Numbered from the stretch's first letter, positions 11,630 to 23,842 are shown. The stretch: DNA of 64,000 nt from Sciurus carolinensis (GCF_902686445.1 NC_062213.1:41242741-41306740); one strand, 5' to 3'. The notes: generated from the letters alone by a model not told the origin. Numbers and translations are program-made.

Positions 11630-12004
11630 ATTTAGCCATCTTAATATTCTATTCTTGCTTTAAGAAATAAGAGGGAAGTGTGCTAACCCCAGCATTCACG
11701 TTGTAGGGGCTTGCTGGGCTATAACGAAGGCTGTACACTGACCTGGTGATGGTGGTTCTGTTGGCAAAATACTTAAGGAGAGCATCTGCACTCTCCTGAG
11801 TGCTGGCCTTACAAACAAGTCGCACGATGGGCCTACCAAGACACGACCTTTAAATGTCAGGACTGCACAGTGTGCTATGAACCTCGTTCACCAAAAACTG
11901 TGCCTGAGATTGCAATGGCTTCAGGGGGAAAGTATTCCATCTAAACTTCCACACAATAAGGACTCAGAACAGAGGTCAGCAACATATCTGAATACCTGAC
12001 TGCT

Positions 12005-12101
12005 TTTCCCTCCCTCCCTCCCTCCCTCCCTCCCTCCCTCCCTCCCTTCCTTCCTTCCTTCCTTCCTTCCTTCCTCTTTCTTTCTTTCTTTCTTTTTTTT
12101 T
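12005..12101. repeat. Polypyrimidine microsatellite (TCCC)n-(TTCC)n-(TTTC)n-T
   Basis: Pure pyrimidine for nearly 100 bases, graded from C-rich to T-rich. It explains several overlapping antisense K/E/G-rich frames at about 11921-12191, which are low-complexity translations and not genes. Confidence 0.97.
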
Positions 12102-15024
12102 GTGAGTAAGGGTTTCTTGGAACACACACAGGCTCATTCTTCTGGCATTGTTTGTGATTGCACTACAACAGCAGGACCAAGCAGAGACCATATGTCTTGC
12201 AGGCCTAAACTCTTTGCTATCTCATCTTTTAACGTCTGGTTTAGACAACAGAGGGTAGAAGACAGCTCCAGGCACATTAAAATAGTGCTGGTGATTCAAA
12301 AGTGGTTTGCTGACTCTGTAACTTTGTGAGGCCCAAGTACATGTAATGGGATAATTTAGTCCCAAAGGCTCTGACCCATATAGGTCACTTGTGAGCCCAA
12401 GGCATGACACCTCGGTTCAGATTTGTGTTTCCTGGTGTGTCAACCTGATTTCCTGGGGCAGTTCATGCAGGAGGTGTGCTGTGGGTCCTTCCAGGTCAGA
12501 TCATGACCTGGTTAAACATGGGGAGGCACTGGAGCAGAACCTATTTGTGCTTTGTAGACAACCTCTGGCGAGCTGGGAAAACAGACTGGATACAAGCTGA
12601 GGCCCTTCAGGGTTCAGGAGTGTAGGAAAAGTGAGATAAGATGCCAAGCACAGAAATTCATAATAAGCCTTAGTGTTTGGATTCAAAGTTTTCAGAACAA
12701 ACTTTAAAAGGCTGCTGCCTTATTTGGGTTAGTTACAGTAGCAGAGGAGTTAGGATCTTACTTTTTACATGTACTGGGCCAATACTCGAGTCAAACTTCA
12801 CTATGATATGAAACCACAAGTTCTTGTAGGATAAATACTACTCCAGAATAGCAGGCAAGGTCTTGCCACCCCAAAGACATGGAAAATTCTATTCTAGGGT
12901 CACAACCTATCTCTTCACTTAATAAGAAAAATAATAAGAAAGGCCGGTTAAGAAGCATCCTTCCTTAAAGAGAGAAAAAAGAAAGAAAAAAGAGATGTGC
13001 TGATACCTACTCACATTTGTTCACTTGGTGGCATATGATTCTCTTGATATCAAAGGTAATATTTTGATAGTTCTGCCCAGACCAACGTACATCTATATGT
13101 AATTACCATATGTACATAAAAATGAGAAATTCTATAGTCATAATGGAATTTTACACAGGAGAAAGCAAACAAATGCAAAAGATGGTCTTTTCCTTTTATT
13201 TTTAAATAATATCCACAAATTCTAATAAGACCCCTGAGAGCTCCCAGGTGTGCTGTACAAATTAGGTGGATGTTGTAACTGCAAGAGCTTCAGACCAAGA
13301 ACACACGGAGAGAAATGAAATTTAAACCAATTTTGTGATGTGCTCGACAGACTAATGCAAATATTCAGACATTGAGAGAAAAACACAGGATGCAGAAAAG
13401 CCCAGCAGTAGTGATTGCAACCACAACCTCTGATTAGCACGGCTATACTGCATGGAACATTGAAGATGTGAGAAAGCAGTGCTGGACACACAGTCCGGGC
13501 GCCATGATGCTGAATGAGTACATCAGCTCTATGACTTTTATAAACAGAGCAGAACATGAGTACAACACTGTAGCTCTCTACAGGGTGACCCTGGCTACAG
13601 TAACATTACAGGGTGGCAACAGGATTACCAAATTAAAACACATTGCCCAGATCATCTGAAGTCTCACAAGCATTTCAATTTTAGAGGGAAATGAGAAATG
13701 CAGGTGGGGAAGTGGACAAGAACTTCACTACTAAAAGTAGCTAACATGATGTTTTTGATATATTTATATAAATAAAGAGGAAATTTTGTTCCTCAGAACT
13801 GGTGACCCAGGAAATGCTAACAAAATACTGCACATACTCATTTCAGATTCTTCTGTTTTCAAGTTGGCCAGAGTTCAAATAAACTGATGTGTTTAGAATG
13901 ATCATACATCCCATCCCTCATTTAATAAAACCTATTTAAAATATTACCCTTATTAATGACTAGCAGAACACAGCAGTGTTCATTATCCTTGTAATTCAAT
14001 TGCCAGAAGTTTGTGCCATAAATCAGGAAAAGGTTAAAATATTTTTCATGCCAGAATAGAACATATCAATCTATTTTATTTGATTACCTTGCGTAATGAG
14101 GCTTTCTCAGGACTAGATTACCTTACTCATTATAATTATGCCAGATCATATTTTTACTTAAAATGGAAAAGATTAAAATATGCCAGAAATCTAGTTGAAA
14201 CTAATTTAGGGATTTTTCCCTCCTTCTTTCTACATTTGAGGATGAGAAATGACATCCTGCTCTCCTTCCATGAGAAGAGCAGAGAGTAACCTTGTTCTCA
14301 TAAAAGCAGATTGGGCAAATGGCATCTGGACAGCCCTCATTCTATTCAATGATTTGAAAATTCAATAAAATCATCTATAATGTTTTTAAATTCCAAAGTT
14401 AAATTCTGCTCCTATAATTGAACTCTTATTCATCATAATAGGCTTCTCTGCATGGTGACATTTTCTTCTAGGTGAATGCAAGCAGATTTCAACCAGTAAA
14501 GAAGTTCATATTTTTAAAATAATATTTTTATCAATAAAGAATAACACGTGGGCATTTTATGCAGTCTTTCTTCCCCTACCTAGAATAACCTCCTTTCTGG
14601 GCATAGGAGGAATGGCCCTTCCCAGGCCCTGTGGGAATCGTCCCCTTCCTGGACCCAGCTATTGCCACAGCCCCAGACAGTGTTCCTAGCCAAGAACTGT
14701 GGCCCCAGCAGGACAGCATTTCCCCAGCCGGTCTTACTGAGGTGATCCTCCAGGTTTACACGGGCTCACTCTAACCAGAACAGCCCCTGCAAACCTCACT
14801 GGGTGAAAGGCCTTCGGTCCCCCTTCAATCATAAGCCAAATACCAGAAGGGAGATGGTCTCAAGGCAAGAGAGAAGGAAGAATGCTGACAAATGGAGGCA
14901 GAGACAGAACTTTCCTTGTTATTCTCCAGAACTTTACCTTGAAAAATATAAAAATATGGTACTCACAGGAATGACCCAAAATAAAAGACTATGAACAATA
15001 CTGCGTCCTGTGAAGGGCGGGAGT
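12102..15024. other. Unassigned intronic sequence
   Basis: Nearly 3 kb with no confident exon or repeat. Frames at 12102-12329, 12391-12600 and 13222-13557 lack recognisable motifs. Some of it is probably ancient repeat decayed beyond visual recognition. Confidence 0.4.
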
Positions 15025-15560
15025 AACTAGGAGTCTCATATATTGCTGGCAGGAATGTAAAATGGTAAAACTTCCCATCTCTCTGGCAGTTTCTAATAAA
15101 GTTAAACATCACTGGGCATGTGATCCAGCAACTCCACTACAAAAGAAAATAAATGTCCATATCCACTAAAAGATCTGTACAGAAATATTTATAGCAGGTC
15201 TTTTTATAATGGGTAAAACTGGAAACAACCAAATGTCCATCAAGAGACTATCTATGCTGCATTTGTCCAGGAGAATAAAGAAATCGGGGCCTCTTCAGGT
15301 TACAGAGGACCATTCAGCAATAGAAAGGAACAAACTACTATCAGTTCAACAACAAGAATAAATCCCTAAACCATGCAGTTAGAGAAAGAAGCCAGATTCA
15401 AGATTCCATTCTGTATGATTCCATTTGTAAAAAGCTCAAGAACAGACATAACCGATCTGTGGTGAGAAAGAACAGCACAGTAGTTGCTTTTGGTGGAGCT
15501 GGAGGTCAACCTGAAGGAAATGTTCCAGAGCAACAGGAATGCTCTTCTTCATGATCTGCT
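15025..15560 (+). mobile_element. Ancient L1M-type 3' region
   Basis: Reads as a decayed ORF2 C-terminus: ATATTGCTGGCAGGAATGTA, GTGATCCAGCAACTCCACT, CAAATGTCCATCAAGAGAC, then CATTCTGTATGATTCCATTT of the old L1 3' UTR. Multiple indels and no open frame. Confidence 0.8.
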
Positions 15561-16731
15561 TGGTGTCACACAGGAGTCTCCTTCTCCAAGTGTATGGGTT
15601 GTCTACTCAAGATCCAGGCATCACCAAAGGCTAGTTAAACCTCCATAAAACACAACTAGCATGAAAAATGATGAGCTCCCTCAAAAAGAATCAATGAACA
15701 TAAAGAGCGAACAGTATACCTCTAACTGGTTCTCAAGTTCAGGCTAAGGTGAAGAGAAACAGACTGTGGAAAGAACATCTTACAACCTATCAAAATGTGA
15801 GCTAGCATTTTTTAAATAAGAAAAAAAATACGTACATAAATCCTTTATGTACTTTCTGCTGATGGATTTCAGGAATGATCCCTATTCTAGTGGATGCCAA
15901 AATATAGTGAAAAACTGAATTGCTCTTATTTGAATTATTTGACTTAGTAACTATCATCAGAATGCTTATAAACTTTTGAAGCAAAATTTGTTTCCATAGA
16001 TAGAACATTTTAGATATTATAATAAAGTTGCATATGAGTTTTAAAATTCGTACACAAAGAATAAATGGCTTCATATATTTCAAACAATTTAATGAATTGT
16101 TTAGTAAATTTAGTAAATTTTAACAGTTATTATAATAATTGAGGTAATAGTTCACAAGACAGCATAATTATGAAGTAAAGGCAGTTATTAATCTGAATAA
16201 AATTTTGAAAATTAGTTTGGCAATAAATTTTACTATATGATTTAAAATCACTTTGATTTATATTTTTCTTTGCATATATTAATAAAAGCACACTGTGAAC
16301 AAAGAAATATTTTCTAAGAAAAGGATAACAAATAATATTATTTCCATAAATTTTACCTAAATAAGTCCATTAAAATAAAAATAAATTTTGTAGTACTTTC
16401 ACTGTTGAACAGATTCTTCACAGGGAAAGAAAGTGTAAATTCAAAGCAATGAAAATAAAAGATAATTTTCTACTTGCTCTTTTTCTCCACAGTTGGTGCA
16501 ATGTAAGCTTAGCCAACTTTACTATTAAACTCAATCAAATAAGAGTGGGGGAAAAAAAGATTGTGCATACATCTTTATATTATTATAATATCTTCTGGGA
16601 AAATATTTACATTGAAAATACTGCACTTTAAATAAAATTTATAAAATTCCTCTTTAGGTCACTCAAAATCACAAGGTGAGTATTGCAGAAATAATATGAA
16701 AATATTTTATGATTTTTTAAATCATATAGAC
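15561..16731. other. AT-rich unassigned intronic sequence
   Basis: Strongly AT-rich between about 15790 and 16660, with no exon, gene or recognisable SINE. Frames at 15802-16083 and 16449-16631 are low-information. Confidence 0.4.
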
Positions 16732-16908
16732 CAGGAGTCTGTAAGCTTTTTCTGTCAAGGTCCTGATAGTTAATATTTTAAGTTTGTGGGCCACGTTCAG
16801 TCTCTGCTCCATAACCAGTTAAAGACAGAAACATTTTTAGTTTGAGATTTGTACGTAATCAGATGGCAGGCTAGATTTGGCTTGCAGGGTTCAACTTGCT
16901 GCTTCCTG
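16732..16908 (+). mobile_element. MER5A-type hAT-Charlie DNA transposon
   Basis: Starts CAGGAGTCTGTAAGCTTTTT, followed by CTGTCAAGGTCCTGATAGTT, TTTGTGGGCCACGTTCAGTC and TAGATTTGGCTTGCAGGGTT, closing with CTTCCTG. This is the order of the MER5 consensus. The ends form a diverged inverted repeat. Confidence 0.9.
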
Positions 16909-17574
16909 ATACCAATCACTAATAACCATAATTATACTGTGAAAATGCTGGCAGAGTCCCTTAAACCTTTTATTTTTACAATTACCAAAGTAGATCTCCC
17001 CTGAAGGAAAGCTGTCTGTTTGATACCACCCCCACTGCAGCATGGCAAACCAAGGGACTCAGTTATCATTGAGATGACGGGGAGTGGCTGTCCCTCTCTC
17101 CTAGCCTCATTCAGATTCACTTACTCTGCAAGGATGAGGCCTAGAATCCTCCCTCATGGTGAACAGGTCATGATCATTTCTTCTGTTTCTAACTCCTTTA
17201 CATTTACTGCACTAGGTCTTTCTACTCACTCTGTTAATGATCAAATCCTTTGCAAAAAACAAAATACTTTACTAAATAATTTAGAACCACGTTCTATATT
17301 GCTTGTTATTCTGACTTTTTTATGTGTAAGTTTAAAATTATTGTTTAATTTTGCAAGCTCTTCATGGGCAAAAACTAACTTCTTTTCCTTAAAGGCAGCT
17401 CACAAGGCTGATCTTGCTTTGAGCACCATAGCAGGTGAGGACTCCGTGGCAATTGGTCCCTTGGGCAGCTGGAATTGTTTGAGAGTCCAGAACAAAGTGA
17501 GAGGAAGACCTCTGCATGGGTTAGCTTTGCACCAGAACTACATGCTCTCCTATAGTGTATAGAGAGTTGTGTCT
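16909..17574. other. Unassigned intronic sequence
   Basis: Contains a 180-codon plus-strand frame (17020-17562) without domain similarity, splice bounds or biased composition; taken as chance. Its right part may belong to the LTR that follows. Confidence 0.4.
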
Positions 17575-17928
17575 TAGAAGTGGTTGCCCAGCCAGGATGG
17601 CGTCTCCTAACACCCAAACAGTTCCATTACGTGACTAATTCTTGCCAAAGAAATGTGAGTAGAAACCATGTGACTTACTTCCAGAACTGTCCCATCAAAA
17701 CCCCCAACTACCCCCCTATTTGCCAGTTGTATGTTGCCACCCAAGGTACATTAAAGGCCATGTTGCTGAAATCTCTCAGCCTGAATCTCTGAATAACTCC
17801 ATGGAGCAGAACTCTACCACATGTACATTGGATGTTAAATGAGCAAGGAATAAACTTCTATTATGTTAAGTCATTGAAATTGGAGGACTTACTTGTTTCA
17901 GCAATTGCTATTACCTTACCTAGAACAA
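17575..17928 (+). mobile_element. MLT1-like ERVL-MaLR LTR, 3' part
   Basis: The right end carries the typical order CCATGGAGCAGAACTCTACC, ACATTGGATGTTAAATGAGC, AAGGAATAAACTTCTATTAT (AATAAA signal) and GTTAAGTCATTGAAATTGG. The left boundary is uncertain and could extend to about 17400. Confidence 0.65.
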
Positions 17929-18376
17929 AGGATCTCTGTTGTGACTGCAGTGAATGGACACTGTTGGCATTCAAAGATGCCTCAGAGAAGAAAATCTGAT
18001 TTATTCTTTGCCTTCCAGTTTGTGACTTGCTTATATATTTACTTTTAGGTCAAATTCAGTTTCTCCCTCAAATGGTTATGCTCTTGGCAATGCTTCTATT
18101 ATTGTATTAATCTTAAGAAACCAGAATAAACCCTTTGAGATTGGCTGAATCATGTGACATGCAGAATGTCTTTTAAAATGTAAAATAAAGAGCAACTCTA
18201 AAACAAAAAGCTTATGTTTTCCCTTTCTGGAATTCCTTTTTTCCATCCCTGAAAATACAATATAGACTTAGCCACCAACATGCCAAAGCATTTGTATGAA
18301 GGTAACAGAGATAATGTCAAGACACTCCAGGTCTGTTCATGCAATTATGAATCATTTGAAAGAGAAGGACGGGGTG

Positions 18377-18441
<65 letters not shown>

Positions 18442-18724
18442 TGTGAGTGAGTTTTAAATCAAGTTATTTCTGATTTCATCCATGCATTTCAGTAGGCTAT
18501 GGTGAAACTCAAACCCTTACAGAGAAATAATTTTTTTTCAGATCCCAGGAATTTCAGTGGTAAGAAAATTTTAAGCTGATCCACTGCAGATTAAATCCAA
18601 TTTTTTATTCCTTGGGGTAGAGTATATTATAGAGAATAAAAGAGTTTTAAGAACAATTCTTTCAGATATTCTGTTTTCTATGAAGTCCAAGATGCATTGA
18701 ATTTTAAAGCTCCTCCTTAAAAAT
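17929..18724. other. Unassigned sequence around the (GA)29 tract
   Basis: AT-rich sequence, with no gene or repeat recognised other than the GA microsatellite. Confidence 0.4.
18379..18436. repeat. (GA)29 microsatellite
   Basis: Twenty-nine uninterrupted GA dinucleotides on the plus strand. Confidence 0.99.
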
Positions 18725-19255
18725 AGTTCAGTTACCCTTCCTGCCCCGAGGATAAAGTACAGACTTCTTAGCAGGATTTATATGTTCTCGCTCAGGCTCC
18801 TGCTTACCTATCTACTCTATGCTCCCACCGCAATGCAAGTGCGTTCTGCATGCCGGTCACTCTGAGCTCCTTCTGTTTCTCTGGGATCTGTGTCCTCCCT
18901 CGCCTCCAGCCTGTGCACATGCAGTCCTCTCTACCAAGATCCGGCACTTCCTTCCCCCACCCCTCCACTCCTTTTCCTTCTCTTCTACTCAGTCTTCAGG
19001 TCTCAGCCTAGATGTCATTTCTTCCATGCAGCTTATTCCAAATGCCTTTCAAAGTCCAGTTTGGTGAGCTTCCTGTGTCTGCCATTCTTTATCAAAGGAC
19101 TTGAACACTGTATAATTGAAGCTCAGTGGTCAGTTTCCTTTACATTGCAGTTGCTGTAAGGTCAGTGTGAATCTTTTTAATGATGTTAAACCTCACAGCT
19201 AACATAGTGCATGGGACATGGTAGGGGTTCAGAAAATGTTAACTGAATGTTGCTG
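18725..19255 (+). mobile_element. L2 LINE 3' end relic
   Basis: GAGGATAAAGTACAGACTTC, TTCTACTCAGTCTTCAGGTC followed by TCAGCCTAGATGTCATTTCT, and a terminal TAGTGCATGGGACATGGTAG ... TGTTAACTGAATGTTGCTGAA match the L2 3' consensus order. Confidence 0.8.
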
Positions 19256-19624
19256 AATCTAGTACAATCCTTACCTGATTTCAAGGTCTACCAGGACATA
19301 TAGAATATGATGTTCCTGACCCACCAACCAAAGGACACTTGTCTTGAATTTTCCTATCCCTGGGATTACTTGAGGTCAAAGGAACTAAAGTAGAAAAAGA
19401 GTTATACATAAACCATGAGTACTCTCTAAGTATTTATATTCAGTGATCAAATTCATGACCCCAAATTCATGCTCTAACTCATTGAAATGGGCAACAGAGA
19501 CTGACACTGTAAAAAAAATGACCCCCCCCAAAATTGTATCAATATAATTCAAAAAACAAACCCCCTCTGACTTGGATAATTTCAATTTTGTTTTTTCCTC
19601 TCTGGAGATTTAGAGAGAATGAAG

Positions 19625-19627
<3 letters not shown>
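19256..19627. other. Unassigned sequence upstream of the CAG tract
   Basis: No gene or repeat recognised apart from small A and C homopolymers near 19512-19530. Confidence 0.4.

Positions 19628-19684
<57 letters not shown>
19628..19684 (+). repeat. (CAG)17 CAA CAG trinucleotide tract
   Basis: Seventeen pure CAG units, one CAA, then one CAG. Two small frames through it would read poly-Gln or poly-Ala, but no exon structure supports translation. On the CPQ transcript strand the tract reads CUG. Confidence 0.98.
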
Positions 19685-20437
19685 CACGCCCTCCTCTCTG
19701 TGCTCACACAACACTGCCCAGCAGCACGCCCGTCACTTTGGAAGCTCCTCTGGGCTGGACCCAGACTACTTCTGACCTTACAGTTTTGCTTTCTTGAAGT
19801 TCATTCTTGAGACTAATCTCCCCGTCCCCAAACTGAATGTGGTCTTGGATTGCGAATCATGTTCTTCCCCATTCCCGTCTTGATTCAGGCTCCATTCTTG
19901 CCTAGTTATATTTAGTGTCGAGCCAAGCTGTCCTCCACATTCTCAGATCTGAGACCCTTGGGTGCCATATCCCACTCACCAGGATGGCCATGCTACTGGT
20001 TGATTCCAGGCCTCATGACTGGGTCCTTAAAAAACAGGGATTCCAGAAGGATCCAGCACACAGAGGTATGGAAGGGGTGCTCGGTGTAGAGCCTGTTTAT
20101 TTCTCTGCAATACACACACACAGAAGAACTAGAAAGACTGTAGAAAATGGCAGCATGGAGGTGGGAGCTTTCAAAGGCTGCAGACCATGAAACGGAAAAA
20201 GAAAATCCCTTGGCTCCACACCAGGGCAGCCTCAGTTCACTAGTATGTTCTCGTTCACAGGGCTGGTGAAGAAAGCTTCTACAAGGAACATTTGTTAGGG
20301 TTAACTGACCACAGAGTATTATTGAGAATCCTAAGTGGGACCATTAGCAAGAATTTTTTAAACCAAAAGCATCAATGTTTTTGGTTTATACTGATATTAC
20401 ATGTACCAACACTCAAAATTCCATGGCTGGTTTTTAC
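19685..20437. other. Intronic sequence just downstream of the CPQ exon
   Basis: No further exon or repeat recognised between the CAG tract and the splice donor. A short CACACACACA run sits near 20110. Confidence 0.45.
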
Positions 20438-20529
20438 CTTGTGTAACTGATAGTACTGGGAGGCACCGATTCCACCTTGTTCCTCTGCAGTCCAGAGCAC
20501 CAGCCGCAGAGTCCTCTTTGGTCGCAGCC
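20438..20529 (-). CDS. CPQ: Carboxypeptidase Q (CPQ/PGCP), internal catalytic exon
   Basis: This 92-bp exon encodes two bases of a split Gly codon followed by 30 residues, from LRPKRTLRL through LVLWTAEEQGG to YYQLHK. The peptide closely resembles mammalian carboxypeptidase Q, a secreted/lysosomal M28-family dizinc peptidase that cleaves dipeptides. The two adjacent Glu residues in TAEEQ are the family's general base and a zinc ligand (about 335-336 in human numbering, from memory). Reading the minus strand, the exon is preceded by a pyrimidine-rich tract ending in CCTAG and followed by AAG|GTAAAA, so both splice sites look functional. The upstream intron is phase 1 and the downstream intron phase 0. 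No stop or frameshift is present. The flanking CPQ exons were not found in the window, as expected for a gene with very large introns. A processed pseudogene is unlikely because introns flank both sides. Confidence 0.95.
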
Positions 20530-21184
20530 CTAGGAAAAATAAAGGAAGCAGCAATGTTTCGGTTGATTGTGACTCTTTAAAAGTGGCATTGTGGAGGCAG
20601 AGGGGGGAGTCAGGGGCACTCCTCTCTGACTGGTGTGGCTGCCTGCTTCAGGGTATGGCTGACACGGCAAAGGCGCAACTTTGGGGCTGATCTCCAGGAC
20701 AGGTTAATGGCAAAAGATCTTGTGACAAAGGCAGCCTTGTAGACCAAGAATTGATAGCCTCTGACCACAGCCTTAACTAGATATCCTGCTCTGCAGGGCC
20801 CAACAGGTATTTGAGTTCAGTGAGATATTAGGTCAAATCTAGAAGGTGCAGTTAGGAGGAGCCTAGTAGATGTTGGGACCTTACAGAGATCTTCATTAAA
20901 ACCAAATTTTGCTCTATTTCAAGATAAGGTGTGTCGGAGATTACTTTTGGTTTGAATCTACAAGTATAGCTAGCTTCTCCTGCTATCCCAGCAATGTAAT
21001 AACTGAGAAGCAGATGCAACATTTATGTTTACTCATGACCAAGTTTTTTCTTCTACTTGGAAACAGGTCATTCACTTAAGGTCAATGAAAATTAATTGAA
21101 TGAGGATGACATTTATTCACCTTATTGCTTCACTAACAGCTTGGTAGCAATTTCATTGACTTCTGATAAACAAATTTATATAGA
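20530..21184. other. Intronic sequence just upstream of the CPQ exon
   Basis: Contains the acceptor polypyrimidine tract (complement of about 20532-20555). No other feature recognised. Confidence 0.45.
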
Positions 21185-21518
21185 CAGTCCCTGGCTTAGG
21201 ATGGCTTGCTAGTTTTTGACCTTAGGGTAGTACAGCAGCAGCACATAGTCAGTAGAAAATGAACTTTGATTGTTAAATTTTAACCTTTATCCATGCTATA
21301 ATACACAGCACAATCCTTTCTTGTGATGCTGGGCAGTTGAAAAAAGCCCATTAGCTACAAAATCACCAGGGGAACAACTGAGGCTCTGAAGGGTGCTGTG
21401 TTCCTGAGCTTGGGTGCTGGGAGGATGAGGTGCGTTAAATTCATTTTTGACTTGTGATGTTTTCAGCTTTTGATGGATTTGTCAGGATTTAACCCCATCA
21501 TAAGTTGAGGAGCCTTTG
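21185..21518 (+). mobile_element. Tigger-like (TcMar) non-autonomous DNA transposon
   Basis: The left end CAGTCCCTGGCTTAGGATGG and the complement of the right end (CAAAGGCTCCTCAACTTATG) form a diverged terminal inverted repeat. Internal GCGTTAAATTCATTTTTGAC and CCCCATCATAAGTTGAGGAG match the common mammalian Tigger-type MITE. No transposase is encoded. Confidence 0.75.
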
Positions 21519-21604
21519 AATCTTGAAGTAATTAAGGCTAGTGGCAGATTTGCTGTGTCTAGGACCATTTCTGAGTGACCTTGTCTATTCAGTAAAATTT
21601 AACT

Positions 21605-22196
21605 TCAAGAATGGTACTACCATTTGACCCAGCTATCCCACTCCTTGGCCTATACCCAAAGGACTTAAAGTCAGCATACTACAGTGATGCAGCCACATCA
21701 ATGTTTATAGCAGCTCAATTCACAATAGCTAGATTGTGGAACCAAACTAGATGCCCTTCAATAAATGAATGGATAAAGAAGCTGTAGTATTTAAACACAA
21801 TAGAATATTACTCAGCCATAAAAGAAGAATAAAATTATGGTGTTTGCAGGTAAATGGATGGAGTTGGAGAATATCATGCTAAGTGAGATAAGCCAATCCC
21901 AAAAACAAAGGCCAATGTTTTCTCTGATACATAGTGGCGAGGGGGTAAGGGAAAAATGGAGGAACTTTGGATTGTATAGAGGGAAATGAGGTGGGGGGAG
22001 GAGCAGGGAGTAGGAAAGATGATGAAATGAGATGGACATCATTCCCCATATACATGTATGACTGCACAAATGGTGTGACTATATCATGTACAATGAAAGA
22101 AATGAAAAGTTGTACTCCATTTGTGCACAATGAATCAAAATGCATTCTGCTGTCATGTATAACTAAATGGAACAAACAATAAAATAAAATAAATAA
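21605..22196 (+). mobile_element. 5'-truncated L1, ORF2 C-terminus and 3' UTR
   Basis: From CCATTTGACCCAGCTATCCC to ATGCTAAGTGAGATAAGCCA it is collinear with 59652-59930 of the full-length L1, then enters a purine-rich 3' UTR and an A/T-patterned tail. Several substitutions and stops. Its 3' UTR lacks the telomere-like block seen in the 54-kb and 25-kb copies and extends further 3'. Confidence 0.93.
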
Positions 22197-22849
22197 AGAA
22201 AATTCTTTTCCAAACTTACAAAGAAATGATAAAAATGGTATGCTAAAAGTGCCACTTTTGTCACCAAGAATTCAAATCTGTCCTGATTCATATCTGATAA
22301 TGTCATTTCTGAGAAATAGGAAAGGCAGAACAAGTGAAGCAGGACTTAAATCTTAACTAGGAGAATTCATCTTCCTCTTTGCTGGAAGAGCCATTGGGAA
22401 AGATTGAAATGTACTCTGAGTGACTCTGAGATGGTCATGCTACAAATCTCAGGTATAACTACATATGTGCACCACCTGGAGGGACAGCCTTTGAAAGGAG
22501 GAGGCAGCAGAGCAGTCGCAGCCTGGATGACAAATGCTCCTGAGACTGGGAACCCCATCCTGCCTCCTCCAGGCACTGATAAGCATCTCCTTTCATAAAC
22601 CTAGCACCAAGGGACTGAAAGGGGAAGGAGCTGCATTCCTACTGGAATACAGTGGGAAGGCACTTTACACTCAAGCATTTTAACATCATTACAAGAAAAC
22701 AAGGTTGAGGATGTAGACTGACCTGAGTCCCAGGTAAAATCTGGAAGAGAAATTTCCACATCCAATTTCTCGGCAAATTCCACTGGCATTTCCATCTAAA
22801 TCCATCTGGAACCCAGTTCCTCACCTCCACTACACTCTGGTTCAAGTTG
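22197..22849. other. Unassigned intronic sequence
   Basis: No gene, exon or repeat recognised. Confidence 0.4.
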
Positions 22850-23075
22850 TCACCTCCAGCTACCTGTATTGTGCTGCCTTCCTACAGGTCTTCCCTCTCT
22901 GCAGGTGATGCTGCCTACCATGGTCATGGTCAGAGTTCTTTGCAAAACCTAAGCCAGGTCATTTCATTTCTCTGATCAGAACCTCCCATAACCCAAATGT
23001 AAGCTTCTGCAAGGCTGGGGTTTATGCTTTTTAATCCACTGAAATGTCCCTGGCACCAAGATTGAATGAGTGCAA
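22850..23075 (+). mobile_element. Possible L2 fragment
   Basis: Weak similarity of order to the L2 3' end: TCATTTCTCTGATCAGAACC, GCAAGGCTGGGGTTTATGCT, CCTGGCACCAAGATTGAATG. Strongly diverged. Confidence 0.4.
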
Positions 23076-23842
23076 ACTTGAAGTCTTGATTAAAATAAAA
23101 CTCAAAGCCACTTTTCCAGCTGCATTTAAAACTCTCCTGCTAGTGCATCTCCAGACTAGGCATTATATTTGAAAAACGTGGACGGATCTGGTGAACTCTG
23201 CTATCATTAGGTGATAACTGGGTAACTAGTGGGAAATTGACCCACCTAAACCTAGTCTCCTTATCTGACAAGTGGAGATAATGTATGCCTACACCATAAC
23301 TCTTACCTGGGGTAGTTTTGAGGATGAAATGAGATGGGATGTTGTATGTTAGACAACCCTGTGGCCGCATATAATCCACATTTCCTAATGAACCACAAAA
23401 CAATGTAATGGGTGTCCAGGCATACTTTCATACACACAGAAAAGAAGGAACCCGACAATGCCCAAAGAGGAAACTCCTTCAAAGGCTTTCAAGTGCGTGG
23501 GAAAGAAGATTCCTGGAGCGTACTGCCTGCACCACGGAGTTTGACTATCTGCTCAGATTTGTGCACAAGTTTAAGCTGTTGTCTGAGAAAGATATCTAAT
23601 CAGGGTTGTTAAAGATGCCAGTCTTTGGTTTCTCTAAAAGAAATATGCTTAGGGTTTACTTAAATCGAATAACATTTTGCTTGTAACACAGGAAAAAAAT
23701 AAGAAAGGATAAAGTGATATTACATATAGGCTGCAAGTGAAAATTCTAACCAGTTTCAAATCTATAAGAAAAGGGGAAAAGATACAGTTTCTTTTTACAT
23801 CTCTCTGCATATCCCAGCAAAACAGTATTGAATTATTAAAAT
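23076..23842. other. Unassigned intronic sequence
   Basis: No gene, exon or repeat recognised; two overlapping 60-66 residue plus-strand frames at 23408-23612 look random. Confidence 0.4.

Larger units (their letters stand above)
1..20437 (-). other. CPQ: CPQ intron downstream of the catalytic exon (probable)
   Basis: The donor site at 20436-20437 opens an intron running toward lower coordinates. No later CPQ exon (ESDAG, HGEGTD or the C-terminal histidine region) was recognised, so this side is presumed intronic to the window edge. It contains only repeats and unassigned sequence. That the intron reaches position 1 is inference from absence. Confidence 0.6.

Noticed and set aside
11921..12191. 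Three overlapping antisense Lys/Glu/Gly-rich frames
   Set aside because: Produced by the pyrimidine microsatellite at 12005-12101.
17020..17562. A 180-codon plus-strand frame
   Set aside because: No domain, no splice context, and it runs into an apparent MLT1-like LTR.
19534..19810. Poly-Ala and poly-Gln frames suggesting a homopolymer protein
   Set aside because: They are translations of the CAG microsatellite; no exon boundaries, no coding signal outside the repeat.
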